Under the pieces are notes generated by a model, which had not been told where the DNA came from, did no database searches, and saw only the letters and a list, made by a program, of their open reading frames with translations. Shown piece by piece: positions 43,321 to 54,655 of a stretch of DNA of 64,000 nucleotides (positions within the stretch are counted from its first letter, which is position 1; each line of letters opens with the position of its first letter). This stretch comes from Fragilaria crotonensis (taxonomy: Eukaryota > Bacillariophyta > Fragilariophyceae > Fragilariales > Fragilariaceae), in assembly GCA_022925895.1 (NCBI GenBank), contig JAKSYS010000006.1:124001-188000 (forward strand), written 5' to 3'. A program made the position numbers and the translations under genes.

Positions 43321-44949
43321 ATGCCATCAATCTCCAAGCTCGGGTCTATCGTTGGCTGGCCCAGCGCCACTGAGACCGTGCCTACCAAAGTGATTCAGTG
43401 CGCTGGCTATGCCTTTGTGAAGTGGGAAGCTGATCGCCTTGGCATTGTTGAGGTCCCCGAGCTTGTCGCTGAACACAACAGTGACGATGATCTTCCTGTC
43501 GCTGGAGACCTCAATGGCGAATCTCGCAAGAAACCAATCAATCTTTTATCAGTATCATCCAAAAAATTAGAGAAACTGACGTACTATCAATGTTTGGGAA
43601 ACTTGCCACTCCATGCGACTCCCGATCAAGTCAAAAAGGCATATCACAAGGCCTGTTTGCTCTACCATCCCGACAAGACCGGTCGCGGAGAGGATGATGA
43701 AGTCTTTTTGAAAATCAAAGCTGGTTTTGATACCCTCACGGACAAGCAGAAGCGTCGGGCCTATGACTCTCAAATGCCTTTCGATGACAGCATCCCCAAG
43801 GGAAACGAAACTCCCGAAGAATTTTTCACTGTCTACGGGCCGGTCTTTGCCCGGAATCTCAGATTCGACGATCGTCTCAATCCCGATCGCAAGCAGTCCG
43901 CAACGAACAACAACACTAGCAACGGCAACAGTAACAAAAAGAATCGAAAGAAAGCTTCTCAAAAACCACAGCAGCCCCCATCTCCTCCTTCCTTTGGCGA
44001 CAAGGACACTCCTCTCGATCAAGTCCACGCGTTTTACGATTATTGGACTCGCTTCGAATCGTGGCGCGATTTTTCCATGGAGGCGGCCAAGCTCACCAAC
44101 AATCAAAATTTTGATGCCGACAATGTCGATTCACGCTTCGAGAAGCGTCACATTCAGAAGGAAATTGATCGCAAGGCCAAGGCGCTGAAACGCGAAGAAG
44201 TGGCGCGTATCACGCTCTTGGTCGAACGGGCCATGGCGGCCGATCCGAGACTCAAGAGAGAAAAGATCAAGGCGCAATTGGAAAAGGAGAGAATAGAAAG
44301 GGAGAGGAGAGAACTTGCGGAGAAAAAGGAACGTGAGGAGCGGGAACGGATCGAGAAGGAAAAGAAGGAAAGCGAGGAGAAGGAAGCCAGGGAAAGGGAA
44401 AGCAAGGCACTCCAAAAGGCTGATAAGGAGAAACAGAAGAAGATGATGCGAAAGGCGAAAGCCACCTTGCGAAAATTGTGTTTGGCTGCGCAGGCGACGG
44501 GAAACACTTACTGGACATCGATCGATCATATGTACGATGATGTCGAATACCTCTGTGAGGTATTGGACGCGGAGGCGTTGGGAGTGCTGTCTGCGGCGTT
44601 GGGTGAGGTTGATAATCCGAATTTGGAGGGCGTAGATGTGATTCATAACAAAGTTATGATGCTGAAGGATGGAAAGTCCCAAGAGGAAGCGAATTTGGCG
44701 GTCAAGTTGGAGCAGGACAAGAGAGGAGGATCAAATGGTGCCACCAACGGCCAAAATGGTGATGCCACACTCAATGTTTGGACTGAGGCTCAGGACTCTC
44801 AGTTACAGGAAGGCTTGGCAAAGTATCCTTCCACCATGGACAAGAATGAGCGATGGGATAGTATTGCCAAGGATGTGGATGGAAAGTCTAAGAAGGAATG
44901 TGTGGAACGATTCAAGACAATTCGAGAAGCTTTGAAAACTAAGAAATAG
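43321..44949 (+). CDS. ZUO1: Zuotin/DNAJC2-type ribosome-associated J protein
   Basis: 542 residues from the ATG at 43321 (MPSISKLGSIVGWPS); the frame 54 bases upstream reaches only a GTG. Zuotin with an Hsp70 partner helps fold nascent chains at the ribosome exit. The J domain is at about residues 88-155 (TYYQCLGN...HPDKTGR, HPD at 116-118). The zuotin homology region (FFTVYGPVFARNLRFDD...FYDYWTRFESWRDF) follows, then a long charged helix of EKER/ERE repeats, and a C-terminal SANT/Myb-like domain (WTEAQDSQLQEGLAKYP...RWDSIAKDV...ECVERFKTIRE). A C-terminal Myb unit is known in DNAJC2/ZRF1; only one is seen here. Tail to tail with the next gene, 34 bp apart. Confidence 0.92.
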   Translation: MPSISKLGSIVGWPSATETVPTKVIQCAGYAFVKWEADRLGIVEVPELVAEHNSDDDLPVAGDLNGESRKKPINLLSVSSKKLEKLTYYQCLGNLPLHATPDQVKKAYHKACLLYHPDKTGRGEDDEVFLKIKAGFDTLTDKQKRRAYDSQMPFDDSIPKGNETPEEFFTVYGPVFARNLRFDDRLNPDRKQSATNNNTSNGNSNKKNRKKASQKPQQPPSPPSFGDKDTPLDQVHAFYDYWTRFESWRDFSMEAAKLTNNQNFDADNVDSRFEKRHIQKEIDRKAKALKREEVARITLLVERAMAADPRLKREKIKAQLEKERIERERRELAEKKEREERERIEKEKKESEEKEARERESKALQKADKEKQKKMMRKAKATLRKLCLAAQATGNTYWTSIDHMYDDVEYLCEVLDAEALGVLSAALGEVDNPNLEGVDVIHNKVMMLKDGKSQEEANLAVKLEQDKRGGSNGATNGQNGDATLNVWTEAQDSQLQEGLAKYPSTMDKNERWDSIAKDVDGKSKKECVERFKTIREALKTKK

Positions 44950-44983
44950 AGTTCGATTATCAGTCGAAAAAATGCCAACCGAT

Positions 44984-46483
44984 TTACTTGTTAATTTGGG
45001 CTTGAAGGATCGCATCTTGTTCTTCTTTCGCTCGTTGTCGTAGCAGGGCTATTATGCAGTCGTCCAAATCACCGTCAAGAAAGCCAGTGGTATCAGTTGT
45101 CTCCCAGTTGGTTCGCTGATCCTTCACCATGCGGTAGGGGTGTAGCACGTAATTCCGAATCTGTGCACCCCACGCGGCTTCAACCGCATCTCCACGAATC
45201 GCTTGGATCTCTTCAAGTCGCTGTTCGTTGGCGATTGCTAACAACTGTCCCTTGAGTCGCTTGAGTGCGATTTCTCGATTTTGCCCCTGACTACGTTCCT
45301 GGGTCACTTTGATAGCGATCCCCGTCGGAATATGTCGAATTCTTACAGCACTATTCACCTTGTTGACATTCTGTCCTCCGGCACCACCGGCTCGCATTGC
45401 AGTGAACTCCAAATCCGAATCGGGAATATGAATATCAGACAACACTTTCTCATCTTCCGGCAAGATCGGTGACACATCCACACCAGCGAAGGTGGTCTGT
45501 CGCTTATTATTTGCATTGAAAGGCGACAACCTTACCAACCTATGAGCGCCCTTTTCTCCTCTGAACCACCCATAGGCATTCTCTCCTTCAATGAGCAATT
45601 CCACAGTCTTGAATCCTACTTGCTCTCCAGGAGTGGCATCTTCGACCGTGACTCGGTAGTTGCGGTTGGATGCATGCCGCTCGTACATTCGTTTTAAATC
45701 AGCAACCCAATCGGTCGCTTCCGTCCCACCCGCGCCGGCGGTCAAGACCAGGCGCGCCGAATGACAATCGTACGGACCAATCCGCAACAAGGATTCCAAT
45801 TGGTATTCTTCCATATCGTTCATCAACGCCGTTGCGGTAGTATAACATTCGTCGTACAGTGCGACGCGTTCCGTTTCGTCTACCGTTGTCGTCGACTTTT
45901 CCAATTCCATCATCATCTCCAGTGCCGCCAAACAATCGCCTTTCCATTGTTCCCATTGCTTCCACCTTGCAACCTGTTTTTGCAATTGTGATAGTTGAGA
46001 ATGCAGTTTTTGCCGTTGAGGATCGTCCCAGGATAAGAGTGAGCCACTGCCGCCAGTGGCGGCGCCATCGTTGATGTCACTGCCGCTCGACAAATCACGT
46101 TCCAAATCTTCGATTTGACGTTCCCAAAGTTCCAGTGGTGTTAGCGTCGTGGTCGTTGTTGACGGCAATTGTTGATTCTGATGGAGCAAGTCAGTGGCTT
46201 GCTGTACCAATTGTTTTAGTTGGATAGGATCGTAATTGTGATGGTTTTGTTTCTTATTACTGGACGACGACGACAGTGATGAGGTTGCCCAGCGATGAGT
46301 GCTTGTACGTCTCCACGCCATTTCTGTTCGCGAAGGAAACGTATGCATGGGAGAAAAAGCCTGCACGAAAAGACCTCGTCTTTGTGGCACAGTACCATAA
46401 GTACCTCGCGCAATAGCGTTCCACAGGAAGAGAACAAGCGACATGAATGGAAGGAGCAATATGGTGCTTCTGATCACGGACAT
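44984..46483 (-). CDS. prfB: Plastid peptide chain release factor 2
   Basis: 499 residues. Ends organellar translation at UGA and UAA by hydrolysing peptidyl-tRNA. The GGQ catalytic loop is [19 protein letters not shown] (about residues 365-380), and the stop-codon tripeptide is SPF ([10 protein letters not shown], about 319), which marks RF2 rather than RF1. The N-terminus is a hydrophobic signal ([17 protein letters not shown]) followed by FVQAFSP, an ASAFAP-like site, and Ser/Arg-rich sequence, so a plastid target is likely; a mitochondrial one is less so. No in-frame UGA autoregulatory frameshift of the bacterial kind is seen. Shares its 3' region with zuotin. Confidence 0.92.
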   Translation of the reverse strand: MSVIRSTILLLPFMSLVLFLWNAIARGTYGTVPQRRGLFVQAFSPMHTFPSRTEMAWRRTSTHRWATSSLSSSSSNKKQNHHNYDPIQLKQLVQQATDLLHQNQQLPSTTTTTLTPLELWERQIEDLERDLSSGSDINDGAATGGSGSLLSWDDPQRQKLHSQLSQLQKQVARWKQWEQWKGDCLAALEMMMELEKSTTTVDETERVALYDECYTTATALMNDMEEYQLESLLRIGPYDCHSARLVLTAGAGGTEATDWVADLKRMYERHASNRNYRVTVEDATPGEQVGFKTVELLIEGENAYGWFRGEKGAHRLVRLSPFNANNKRQTTFAGVDVSPILPEDEKVLSDIHIPDSDLEFTAMRAGGAGGQNVNKVNSAVRIRHIPTGIAIKVTQERSQGQNREIALKRLKGQLLAIANEQRLEEIQAIRGDAVEAAWGAQIRNYVLHPYRMVKDQRTNWETTDTTGFLDGDLDDCIIALLRQRAKEEQDAILQAQINK

Positions 46484-46489
46484 GTGTGA

Positions 46490-48946
46490 GAGAAAAGTGC
46501 CTGTTCCGTGTTTGAATGGGAGATTGGCGTGTTCGTTATATAGTGTGTTGTGTTGGTCTTAGTTCTCGAAACTGCCATGTAATGACAATCAAAGTGATGC
46601 AACTGAACAGGAGAACCATCAACTGGGAAGCCATGATGTGTGAGATGGGAAGGTGGGAGGGTGGGAGGTGGGCTACGACGCTACGACAGTAAGGTGAGTG
46701 AGGTAACAGTACTGCAGTAAATTGATATAGCTACGGTAGTACGCTCATTACTGTATTCCTGTGATCAGTAGGCGAGACAGGTCCAAATATATGCATAGAG
46801 CAGATAGTAGGCTCACAACGAGTAGAAGGGATGACTGACGGATTTGCTAAACGAAACGAATGTATGAATGGAGGAGGAGTCTCGAAGGAGGAGTGAACCA
46901 TGACACCATGACTGTAGAATGATGGTGCGAAAACAAAATGAAATGGAGAAGAAGTACAATTGTTACATACTAGGTGCATGCCACGGATACACCATTGTAT
47001 GTGCAGTACCCCTTGCTTCAACTGCGAGAGCCAACAGAGAACTCATCAGGGAGGGTATGCGTCATTAGCGTTTGCCTTTTCTTGCAAAGGGTAAGGAAGA
47101 TCTAGCACAACAATTTGGTGCTGGTAATGGGTTTGTATGTTTACATCCAGCACTCTTGACTATCACTTGATGAGCAACCAACTAACCGTCATCAACATTG
47201 ATGGCTTCAACTGACAAAACATGACTTCTCAAGGCTTGCAGTGTCAACAAATGGTGTCCAATTATTTTCTGTTTCCCACCTGAGACTTTTTATCACTGTC
47301 GTCTATACATCTTTGGCTGCTTCATGAACTGTTCTACAAACAAACACTACAACAATGAGAACCGATACAGCAGCATGTCACATGATGTACTAAGTACTAA
47401 GCTTCATGATGAAAGTGACTCTATCCCTCTATCCTGCCTTTTCGAACAAGTACTTGTACATGTGCAGAGTGCAGAGTGCAAAGTGAAGAGTTACTGTCAG
47501 TTCTACGGACGTCGGCCTGACGCTGGCCTCCTTTGACTGGATGGCTTGCGGATGGCAGAGTGGCAGTGGCAGCTTGCCGCACCCGTCCTCTGAGTCTGTC
47601 GCACGTCGCACTGGGAATGGAATCGAAACGTGGCAAAGATTCGTTTATTTCAAACAGAGGGAATCCTGGAGGTTCCGGAATATTGACTTTTTCACTATAC
47701 TGGAGTACTGTACACGCTGCATTATCGAATGCTTCCTCTCTACCGTAGGTTTTTCATTTTTCAATGGATGGACAAAGCCATGACAATCCGAAACGTCATT
47801 TTCGGTTCTGTCATATGCGATAAATTGATGTGAAAAAGATATACTTGGTACATCTACCGACTTGAATAGGATGACATTTTGCAAAATCTGTCCGTTTCTT
47901 ATTTAGGGGTAATGACAGAAAATGATAAATTTGGACTGAAGCATTTCGCTCTCTTGAAGCAAACGCGGAAGCGAAATGCTTCGTGGAAGCGAAGCGCTTC
48001 CAGATTTTACTCCCGTGGAAGCGAAACGCTTCAACCAATAGCGAAGGAATGAGCTCGTCCAGCCCTACGATATAGACCGTGCTCCAATTCGGCTCTGCGA
48101 CGAGGTCCTGCAAGAGGAAAAAACCTATTAATGCAAAACGGGTCACTGAAGCGAAATGCTGACGCGAAACGCTTCGTGGAAGCGAAACGCTTAAGCGAAA
48201 TGCTTCACATAAAACCGAAACGTTTCAGTCGAACCGAATATTCGTTTATCCGTACACAGTAAAACCTCTATTTTGAAGTCATACACGTTCTATTTATATG
48301 CCTGAATTTTTGCATCAATCGATGTGACATTTTATCATTGAATAAACTTTTTGTCGTGGTCGCGATTGACGTTTTGTAGCATGGATTCTTTTTGCTTCAT
48401 GATAGCATGATGCATGATTTATCACGTGGGAAATCTGCAGATTCGACGTGGTGCAGTACTCCGTATACAGTAAAAAGCCAAAATTCCGGAACCTCCTGCT
48501 TTGGCCGCTCATCTGCAGATTCGTTTGACATCGCCGATCGCTGCTATCCAACGCGTATGATGTAGCAGTCATCCAGGATTTGAGCCAATTGGATTACAGT
48601 CTTTTGAAGATTCGTAAACTGATGGTTCCTTGGGATTCCTGCACCTTTCGTATAGGGTTCCGAAACGGAATTCAAATTGATTTGTTACCGTTACTGCTAC
48701 CAAGTGCAAGTACCAGGTCCAGTAACCTGCTACGGTAGTACGGATCGCGTATGGATTCATGTTGTAACCGTTCGGTGGAACTGCAAGGAGTTGTCTCTCA
48801 ACAATCAACACAATCTCCGAATCTGATGTCCGTGGGACTACCAGTGAGTACACACTGATACAACGATAGATTGATAGTCCCAATAGAAATAGAAATAGAC
48901 AAACAACGCAAGCAACAACAGCAACACCACCCACCTCAAGTGAAGA
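46490..48946. other. Long intergenic region, no supported gene
   Basis: Short frames only, overlapping on both strands. Holds the palindromic minisatellite at 47935-48215. The 46484-46560 end is the presumed promoter of the release factor gene and 48840-48946 that of the transporter gene. Confidence 0.5.
47935..48215. repeat. GAAGCGAAACGCTTC palindromic minisatellite
   Basis: The palindrome GAAGCG-AA-YGCTTC (for example GGAAGCGAAATGCTTCGT, GGAAGCGAAGCGCTTCC, GGAAGCGAAACGCTTC) recurs about eight times in two clusters, 47941-48032 and 48148-48215. Each unit can form a hairpin. A satellite-like or repeat-protein-binding array; no function shown. Confidence 0.8.
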
Positions 48947-50406
48947 ATGTGTGAAATCACGATGCCCGCCAAAGTAAAAGATGGTCCATCGAAGGTCTCG
49001 GAGGCATTCACTGGTGCAGTGCAGTCACAACCCACGAATCTATCACAGCCTCCACCAACACAACAATTTCAACTGCCTATACCGCTACCACTGCCGCACT
49101 TTGCATCAGACAAGGACGAAGCCTGGCATTGCATCTGCTTGGCTCATGCCATTCGGTGTTTTGCCACGCGTAGTTGGAAATTCTTTCTGCCCCTATACTT
49201 GTCACGATCGTGTGGAAGCCTTCGAGCAACAGCAGCCATGACACTGGCCAAGAACCTTGCCGTTGTAACCTTATCAACAACTGCGGCCAATCTATTCCAC
49301 TCCACAAATAACTCGTTTTTCAAGGCGACCATTTTGGAAAATCTCGCCGTTGTTTCCGGGGTATTCTCCTTTACGTTTTCGCCTATTCCTCAGACGAAGC
49401 AACCTGTGAGGCGCCCTTTTCATCCATCCTCTTTGGAATTGCGATTGCATGCGCGTGCATTGATGCCGTGTCCACATCGCTATTGACGACGGTCATTTCA
49501 AAAGAATGGGTTGCCGTATTGTATCCAAATTCTCACATGTTGGCGTCGGCCAATGCGAGGCTGTCACAAATTGATTTGTTGGCGGCCACTCTCAGTCCCA
49601 TACTGGTATCGTTAATTGTTGAACGAGGTGGCTACCCAACGGTGCTCTTTCTATTGGTCAGTCAGCATGCCGTCGGGGCCTTTCTTATCTTGCGCAATAT
49701 TGAAAGGGCCATGCAATTGAAGCCGCATCTTGCAGTCATTGCATCTTCATCCTCCTCGGCAGCCATGGAGAAAGGACCCATCAAAAAGACCATTCTCGTG
49801 AATCCATTTTGCATATTCCTGGACGATGTGGTACCTCTTCGAGCCAAAATGGTTACTGCCTCCTTCGTATTACTCTACTTCACCGTCTTGTCCGCCGGGG
49901 CCGTCATGACAGCATGGCTCAATTCCACGCACACAGCCGAGCGTACTATTGCTGGCTTTGGATCAGCCTGCAACCTGGTGGGGGCCCTCGCCACAGTACT
50001 GGCACCACCACTCATTCGACGATTCGGCAATTTCAGAGCCGGAGTTGTGGCGCAATTCGGACAATGCGCCTGCTGTATTCTAGCCACCATGGCGTTTCAT
50101 CAATATCGACTGACTGGGAATGACAACACCTACATGCCTGCCTTTTTGTTGTCTGTCGTGGCCTCTCGAACGGGTCTCTACGTCTTTGATTTGGCGGAAC
50201 GCCAAATGTTGCAAGAGTCTGTCCCCAGGGCAAGGCAGACACTGTTTTTCAATACTGAACGTGGGTTGCGAGAATTGGCTCTGTTTGGCATGATGTATTT
50301 GAGTTATCTGCATTCCAAACCAGAATCCTTCTACATATTGGTCAACTTATCGGCCGCTGCCGGTATGCTCTCGACGGTCATTGTGACCATGGCCATGTTT
50401 TTGTAA
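48947..50406 (+). CDS. Ferroportin/IREG-like metal exporter, with one frame break
   Basis: Two frames, 48947-49361 and about 49361-50406, meet at GGGG 49358-49361. One more G makes a single frame of 486 residues (LAVVSGGILLYVFAYSS across the join), with no splice signals there, so a homopolymer error or a recent mutation is likelier than an intron. About ten hydrophobic segments are visible. RCFATRSWKFFLPLYLSR near the start and TGLYVFDLAERQMLQESVPRARQTLFFNTERGLRELA near the end fit the SLC40A1/ferroportin family, which exports Fe2+ from the cytosol or into organelles. A Pro/Gln-rich N-terminus precedes the first span. An MFS transporter of another family is the alternative. Confidence 0.6.
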
Positions 50407-50785
50407 CTTTTCTTTGGACTTTCGCCGCAGTACTGAACCCGCATATCTCTATTCAGTCGGCAAATGTAGTCCAAGAAGTGCAAGTAGTTTCAAGAAATTG
50501 TCACGTTATCTATGTCTTTGGCATACGTTAAGTTCTATCGGGAGTAGCATCTATTTAGAGACGGTGTTTTCATTCGGTGGACTTCTGCGGGTCAACAACG
50601 TATTTAGGCCAAACGACCGGTGGTCCTCTTCGCCCCACAAAATACAAACAAACATGCATGGATTTACATGAATAAACATGTAGAACGCGAACGACATTCC
50701 ACGCCAACCAACAACACTCATGATGAGGAAATTATGCGAGATTGTCGGAAGACGTGAGGTTCAGGACTGCCCAAGTCACTGCTGA
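50407..50785. other. Short intergenic region between convergent genes
   Basis: 3' flanks of the transporter gene and of the minus-strand gene at 50786. No gene or repeat noted. Confidence 0.5.
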
Positions 50786-52720
50786 TTAGCGTGTTTGCAG
50801 GAGGACAGGCCAAGTAGGTTCGGCTGGTGGTGATACTTCTAGCTCTTTTTCTTCTTCTTCTAGCATGGCGGCATACTGTTCATCGGAAAGGTCCAATACG
50901 TGACGACGATAATTCGATACGGACCATTGAATGCGTGCCGGATAATTGGGGATGGAATGTCCTTGAATGGAAATCCTACAGGACGGCGGTGCCAAAGCAA
51001 TCGTCGTTGGATCCTTGCAAGTCAACGACGACGACGATGACGACGACGAGTTCGTCGGACATTCGTTGTCATTGCAACACGACGTTGAATTTGGTTGCTG
51101 TTGTTGTTGCAAGTCTCGCAACTGTTGAATCGCCGACCACCCTTGAGATCCCAAACCAAGCTGGTCAATTATATCGTCCACCGTGGCTCGGCGTAGTAAG
51201 CCTTCCGGCAAAAGATGATGTGATGCGGGGCATTCGAGGTTCGAGGAATCCACCATACCGCCCTCCGCACTGTCATTTGCATCCTGGATATAACTATCAT
51301 CATCGTCTTCATCGTTGTCGTTTTCCTTGAGCGAGTCGGATAGAGATGAGGCTCGCGAGACATCATCTTCGAGAACAACACCATTCATGGTCAAGGGTGA
51401 TACTGCAGTTGTTGTTGATGATGATGATAAAGGTGACAATGCTCCTTCTAGGTCGGCGGCATCATTAGTTTGAGTTGTTGCCAGTGCTTCGTCACGAATG
51501 GTTGCATCGACGACAATATAGGTTGCATCCAATGGTTTATTTGTGGTAGTAGCAGGATTGCGGAATCGACGGCGTCGGACAAAGGGATTGCGAAACATGG
51601 TCAGGGGTCGATTGCGACGGGCATCCTCGTCATCATCATCGTCGTCATCATCCATGTCGTCGGGCGTTGAAACGTCTGCCGCCGATGCCAGAGTGGAGGG
51701 TGTGTGAGGAGATGGGGAGTCATTCGGATGTCGCTGCTGTCGGGCCTTGGAAATGAGTTGATGCGCCAAAAAGCGACCACGTTCTTGATTGTACGCACTC
51801 CAGTCCAAAACGGGCGCCGTGGTTGTGGGCGCCGTCGTGGCACCTTGTACCGCCTGGATGCGTTCTTCAAGAACATGATATTTATTGGAACAATCCAAAG
51901 AACCATGGATCGTGCTTTCATCATCATCAACGAGCGGTTCTGGTGAGAAGTTGTTCGAGGACTCATCTTCATCCTCGTAGACATGATCCGTGTCTGATGA
52001 TTCCAGAATCCAACGAGCCTCCATATCAAGATGATAATCACCATCATCACCTTCTTCATCTGCGTAGTGCTCGTCGTCATCCTCGTCAATACTCCTATTC
52101 AAAGGACGATTCATCCTCAATAATGATCGCGGCGGAGTGATGCGATGCTGCGAGAAGTACGCATCGCCCCCCGATGCGGTGGTGTCATCGGCGAACAAGG
52201 ATGCCTGATCCGTGCTGGCAGTAAGAACGGAATGGGCGTCGGCATCAAATTCACGGTCCACCAGAAAGTGAGAATACCTGGAGGAATCCGCAGCAATCCG
52301 AACATCACCGAGTAAACTTGTTGTCAGCAGAGGTGCAGCAGAGCGATTGCCACGCTCGGATCGATCATCCTCTGAATACTCCATTGCCGTTGACGATCGG
52401 GTCGCCACAGAGTGGTCGCCGAGACTCGCAGCAAAACTCGTTCCAAACAGAGATGCGGAATCTACAGATATGATATCCTCATCGCACGTAAGAGATACAG
52501 GAAATGATCCTCCGACAAGACTTCGAGTTCCTCCACGAATTTCGGAACGAAGTTGCTGTTGTTGTTTTTGCTTTTGTTCGTCAGCGACAGAGAGTTGGCT
52601 CTTGGCAAAATGCTCTGCCAGAGAAGGACGTTCCCTTTCGCGCACCTCAGCATCTGGCCATGACTCTGTAGCCGACAAAGATCTGGCCTCGTGGACCCCA
52701 GAGGTGCTGTTCGGATCCAT
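50786..52720 (-). CDS. Large disordered acidic protein, unknown function
   Basis: 644 residues from the ATG at 52720 (MDPNSTSGVHEARS); the frame reaches 52756 only through a TTG. Rich in Ser, Asp and Glu with several acidic runs (DDEHYADEEGDDGDYH, DMDDDDDDDDEDARR). A basic island near the middle (FRNPFVRRRRFRNP) could be a nuclear signal. A Ser tract lies near the C-terminus, followed by a more ordered stretch RIQWSVSNYRRHVLDLSDEQYAAMLEEEEKE. ERPSLAEHFAKSQL near the N-terminus is also ordered-looking. The full-length frame without breaks supports a real gene. No known domain recognised. Confidence 0.6.
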   Translation of the reverse strand: MDPNSTSGVHEARSLSATESWPDAEVRERERPSLAEHFAKSQLSVADEQKQKQQQQLRSEIRGGTRSLVGGSFPVSLTCDEDIISVDSASLFGTSFAASLGDHSVATRSSTAMEYSEDDRSERGNRSAAPLLTTSLLGDVRIAADSSRYSHFLVDREFDADAHSVLTASTDQASLFADDTTASGGDAYFSQHRITPPRSLLRMNRPLNRSIDEDDDEHYADEEGDDGDYHLDMEARWILESSDTDHVYEDEDESSNNFSPEPLVDDDESTIHGSLDCSNKYHVLEERIQAVQGATTAPTTTAPVLDWSAYNQERGRFLAHQLISKARQQRHPNDSPSPHTPSTLASAADVSTPDDMDDDDDDDDEDARRNRPLTMFRNPFVRRRRFRNPATTTNKPLDATYIVVDATIRDEALATTQTNDAADLEGALSPLSSSSTTTAVSPLTMNGVVLEDDVSRASSLSDSLKENDNDEDDDDSYIQDANDSAEGGMVDSSNLECPASHHLLPEGLLRRATVDDIIDQLGLGSQGWSAIQQLRDLQQQQQPNSTSCCNDNECPTNSSSSSSSSLTCKDPTTIALAPPSCRISIQGHSIPNYPARIQWSVSNYRRHVLDLSDEQYAAMLEEEEKELEVSPPAEPTWPVLLQTR

Positions 52721-54655
52721 GGTACACACGTGTACCAGATCCGATGAAGTCGACAAAATTGTTGACTATACTCTGGGGTTGGTAGGGTTGGTAGACTGTT
52801 GGTAGTTATTAGTGATGATGAAGTGAGTTGAGAGGGTTTGATCCGACATTGACGTAACAATCACGAGAACATCCGGGTGTCTTCAGAAAAGATTCAATTT
52901 TTCGTAGTTTCATACGACTTGCAACTTTTATTCGTAACTGTATGCTGGAGTCTGGAGTATTACCTACTACTATCAGACTATGAATGCGCACATACCGTAT
53001 GCATAGTATTTCGAACTCGTAGACGAGTACAAGTAGTCTATGTTCATACGTATGTTACACCAATGCGCCAAACCAAATGCGCCACCATTTGGCCGGCAAG
53101 CTCGGACCAGAACCTGATAGTTCCCCCGCCCCCCGCCCCACAATGACACATCACCAAGTTTTCCAAGACCTCCGGCCTCCGGGTGCTCTAGGTCGATACT
53201 ATGCTGCGACTTCCCAACACAGCCAGAATTGTGGTAGGAACAATGGAAAGTGGTGGCATATGCCCATCACAACTGTTCCCAAACGTTGAATTGGATGAAT
53301 AGATTGCTGAAGTCATGGTCAACATTTATTGATCAGGCATGGCATCACTAGGTAGTAGGTTTTATTCAACCAGGTTTTTCTAGTTGCTCTAGTACTATAG
53401 AGGTTTATTCATCAACCCAACAGTTGCTTGATTCTGTGTACGATTGCACGCATGGTTGCATTGCAAATCATCACCACAAGAAAAGGTGCAAGCAGGCAAT
53501 GATGCATATGAATGCATGTCATGGCTTTTGCAAGACAATTAACAACATCAAGATTAATGAATGGAAAATTTGAGGATAGTGCTCTGTAAACATATGATGC
53601 ACACATGTCAGCTTTTTTTGTTAGGTTTGTCATAGTGAGCAAAACCCAAGACCAGCCATGCTATTGACATGAACAAGAATTAGTTGTTTGCTTTCCCTGT
53701 TTATGATAGTAAATATTATCAATGCACCATAACAGTGATAGATGTGCAAAGTCCAGTTTCCTTGGCTCAAAGGCATAATGTGGTTGGCGGTCATCCAACT
53801 TGCAAGATCAGGTCATCCATTGTGTTTGTAGCCACTCCTCCACTTGGTGACTAACAGTAGCACTAAACCTATGAACTGTTCCATAGCTTCAATTCTGATT
53901 TATTACGACCATGATTGCATGTTGTGGAACAGCACTGCAGATGTGGAGGAGGATAGGCAATTGTAAGGAACTATTACAATAAGGGAAATCAAAGAAAGAT
54001 TATGGATCACGAACAAGAAAGAATATCAGGTGTGCACGTGGGAAGCACACCATGACCATAAAAGACAGCGTCGTCAAACCGTATTTTATTTGAGGACGGA
54101 GGACGAAAGGCCTGTTAACTACTACCAGTAATTCAGAACTGCGTGTAAAAAGTAGAACTGGAGTGGGATACTCTAGCTTTAAAGGACCATGGACCATGGT
54201 GCGCCAACTATTGTGACACGGTGATAAAGTGAAGTTCTAAGTCCGCTATGGCACTTTAATGTCTGGATTGCCTTGTCGGCACTGCTACTCGCACCTCGGG
54301 CAAATTTCAAATTCGAAAATGAGGAATGCCTTTAATAGATCTAAATATGCAACTGCTTTCATCTATTTAGACTTCTTCCTTACGTAGTACCGTGTCTACA
54401 GCTAGAGTAGTAGTCGAGTGAAGGTATGAACTTAAAGCTGGTCGTCCCTTGAAAACTTGACATTCAATCCTCGCCTCCTTATCCCACGCATCTGCTCGTC
54501 GGGGAAGATGTTCGACACAAAACCGCAGGAGGTGGTTTCATTTTTATAGTTATAACTCTTGCCATACTTCTAACGATAGCATGCACCACAGCTGCATCAT
54601 CGATCCCACGAGTTCCATTTCCCGTTTCGTGTTGTGTCGCTCACTGGTGATGAAT
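52721..54655. other. Intergenic, no supported gene
   Basis: Only short frames, none with a motif. 53000-53060 and 52920-52980 carry TACT/GTAC words. 53100-53150 has a C-rich run (CCCCCGCCCCCCGCCCC). I see no other structure. Confidence 0.5.

Noticed and set aside
49358-49361. Intron in the ferroportin-like gene
   Set aside because: No matching GT-AG pair keeps both halves in frame, while one extra G makes a continuous membrane segment.
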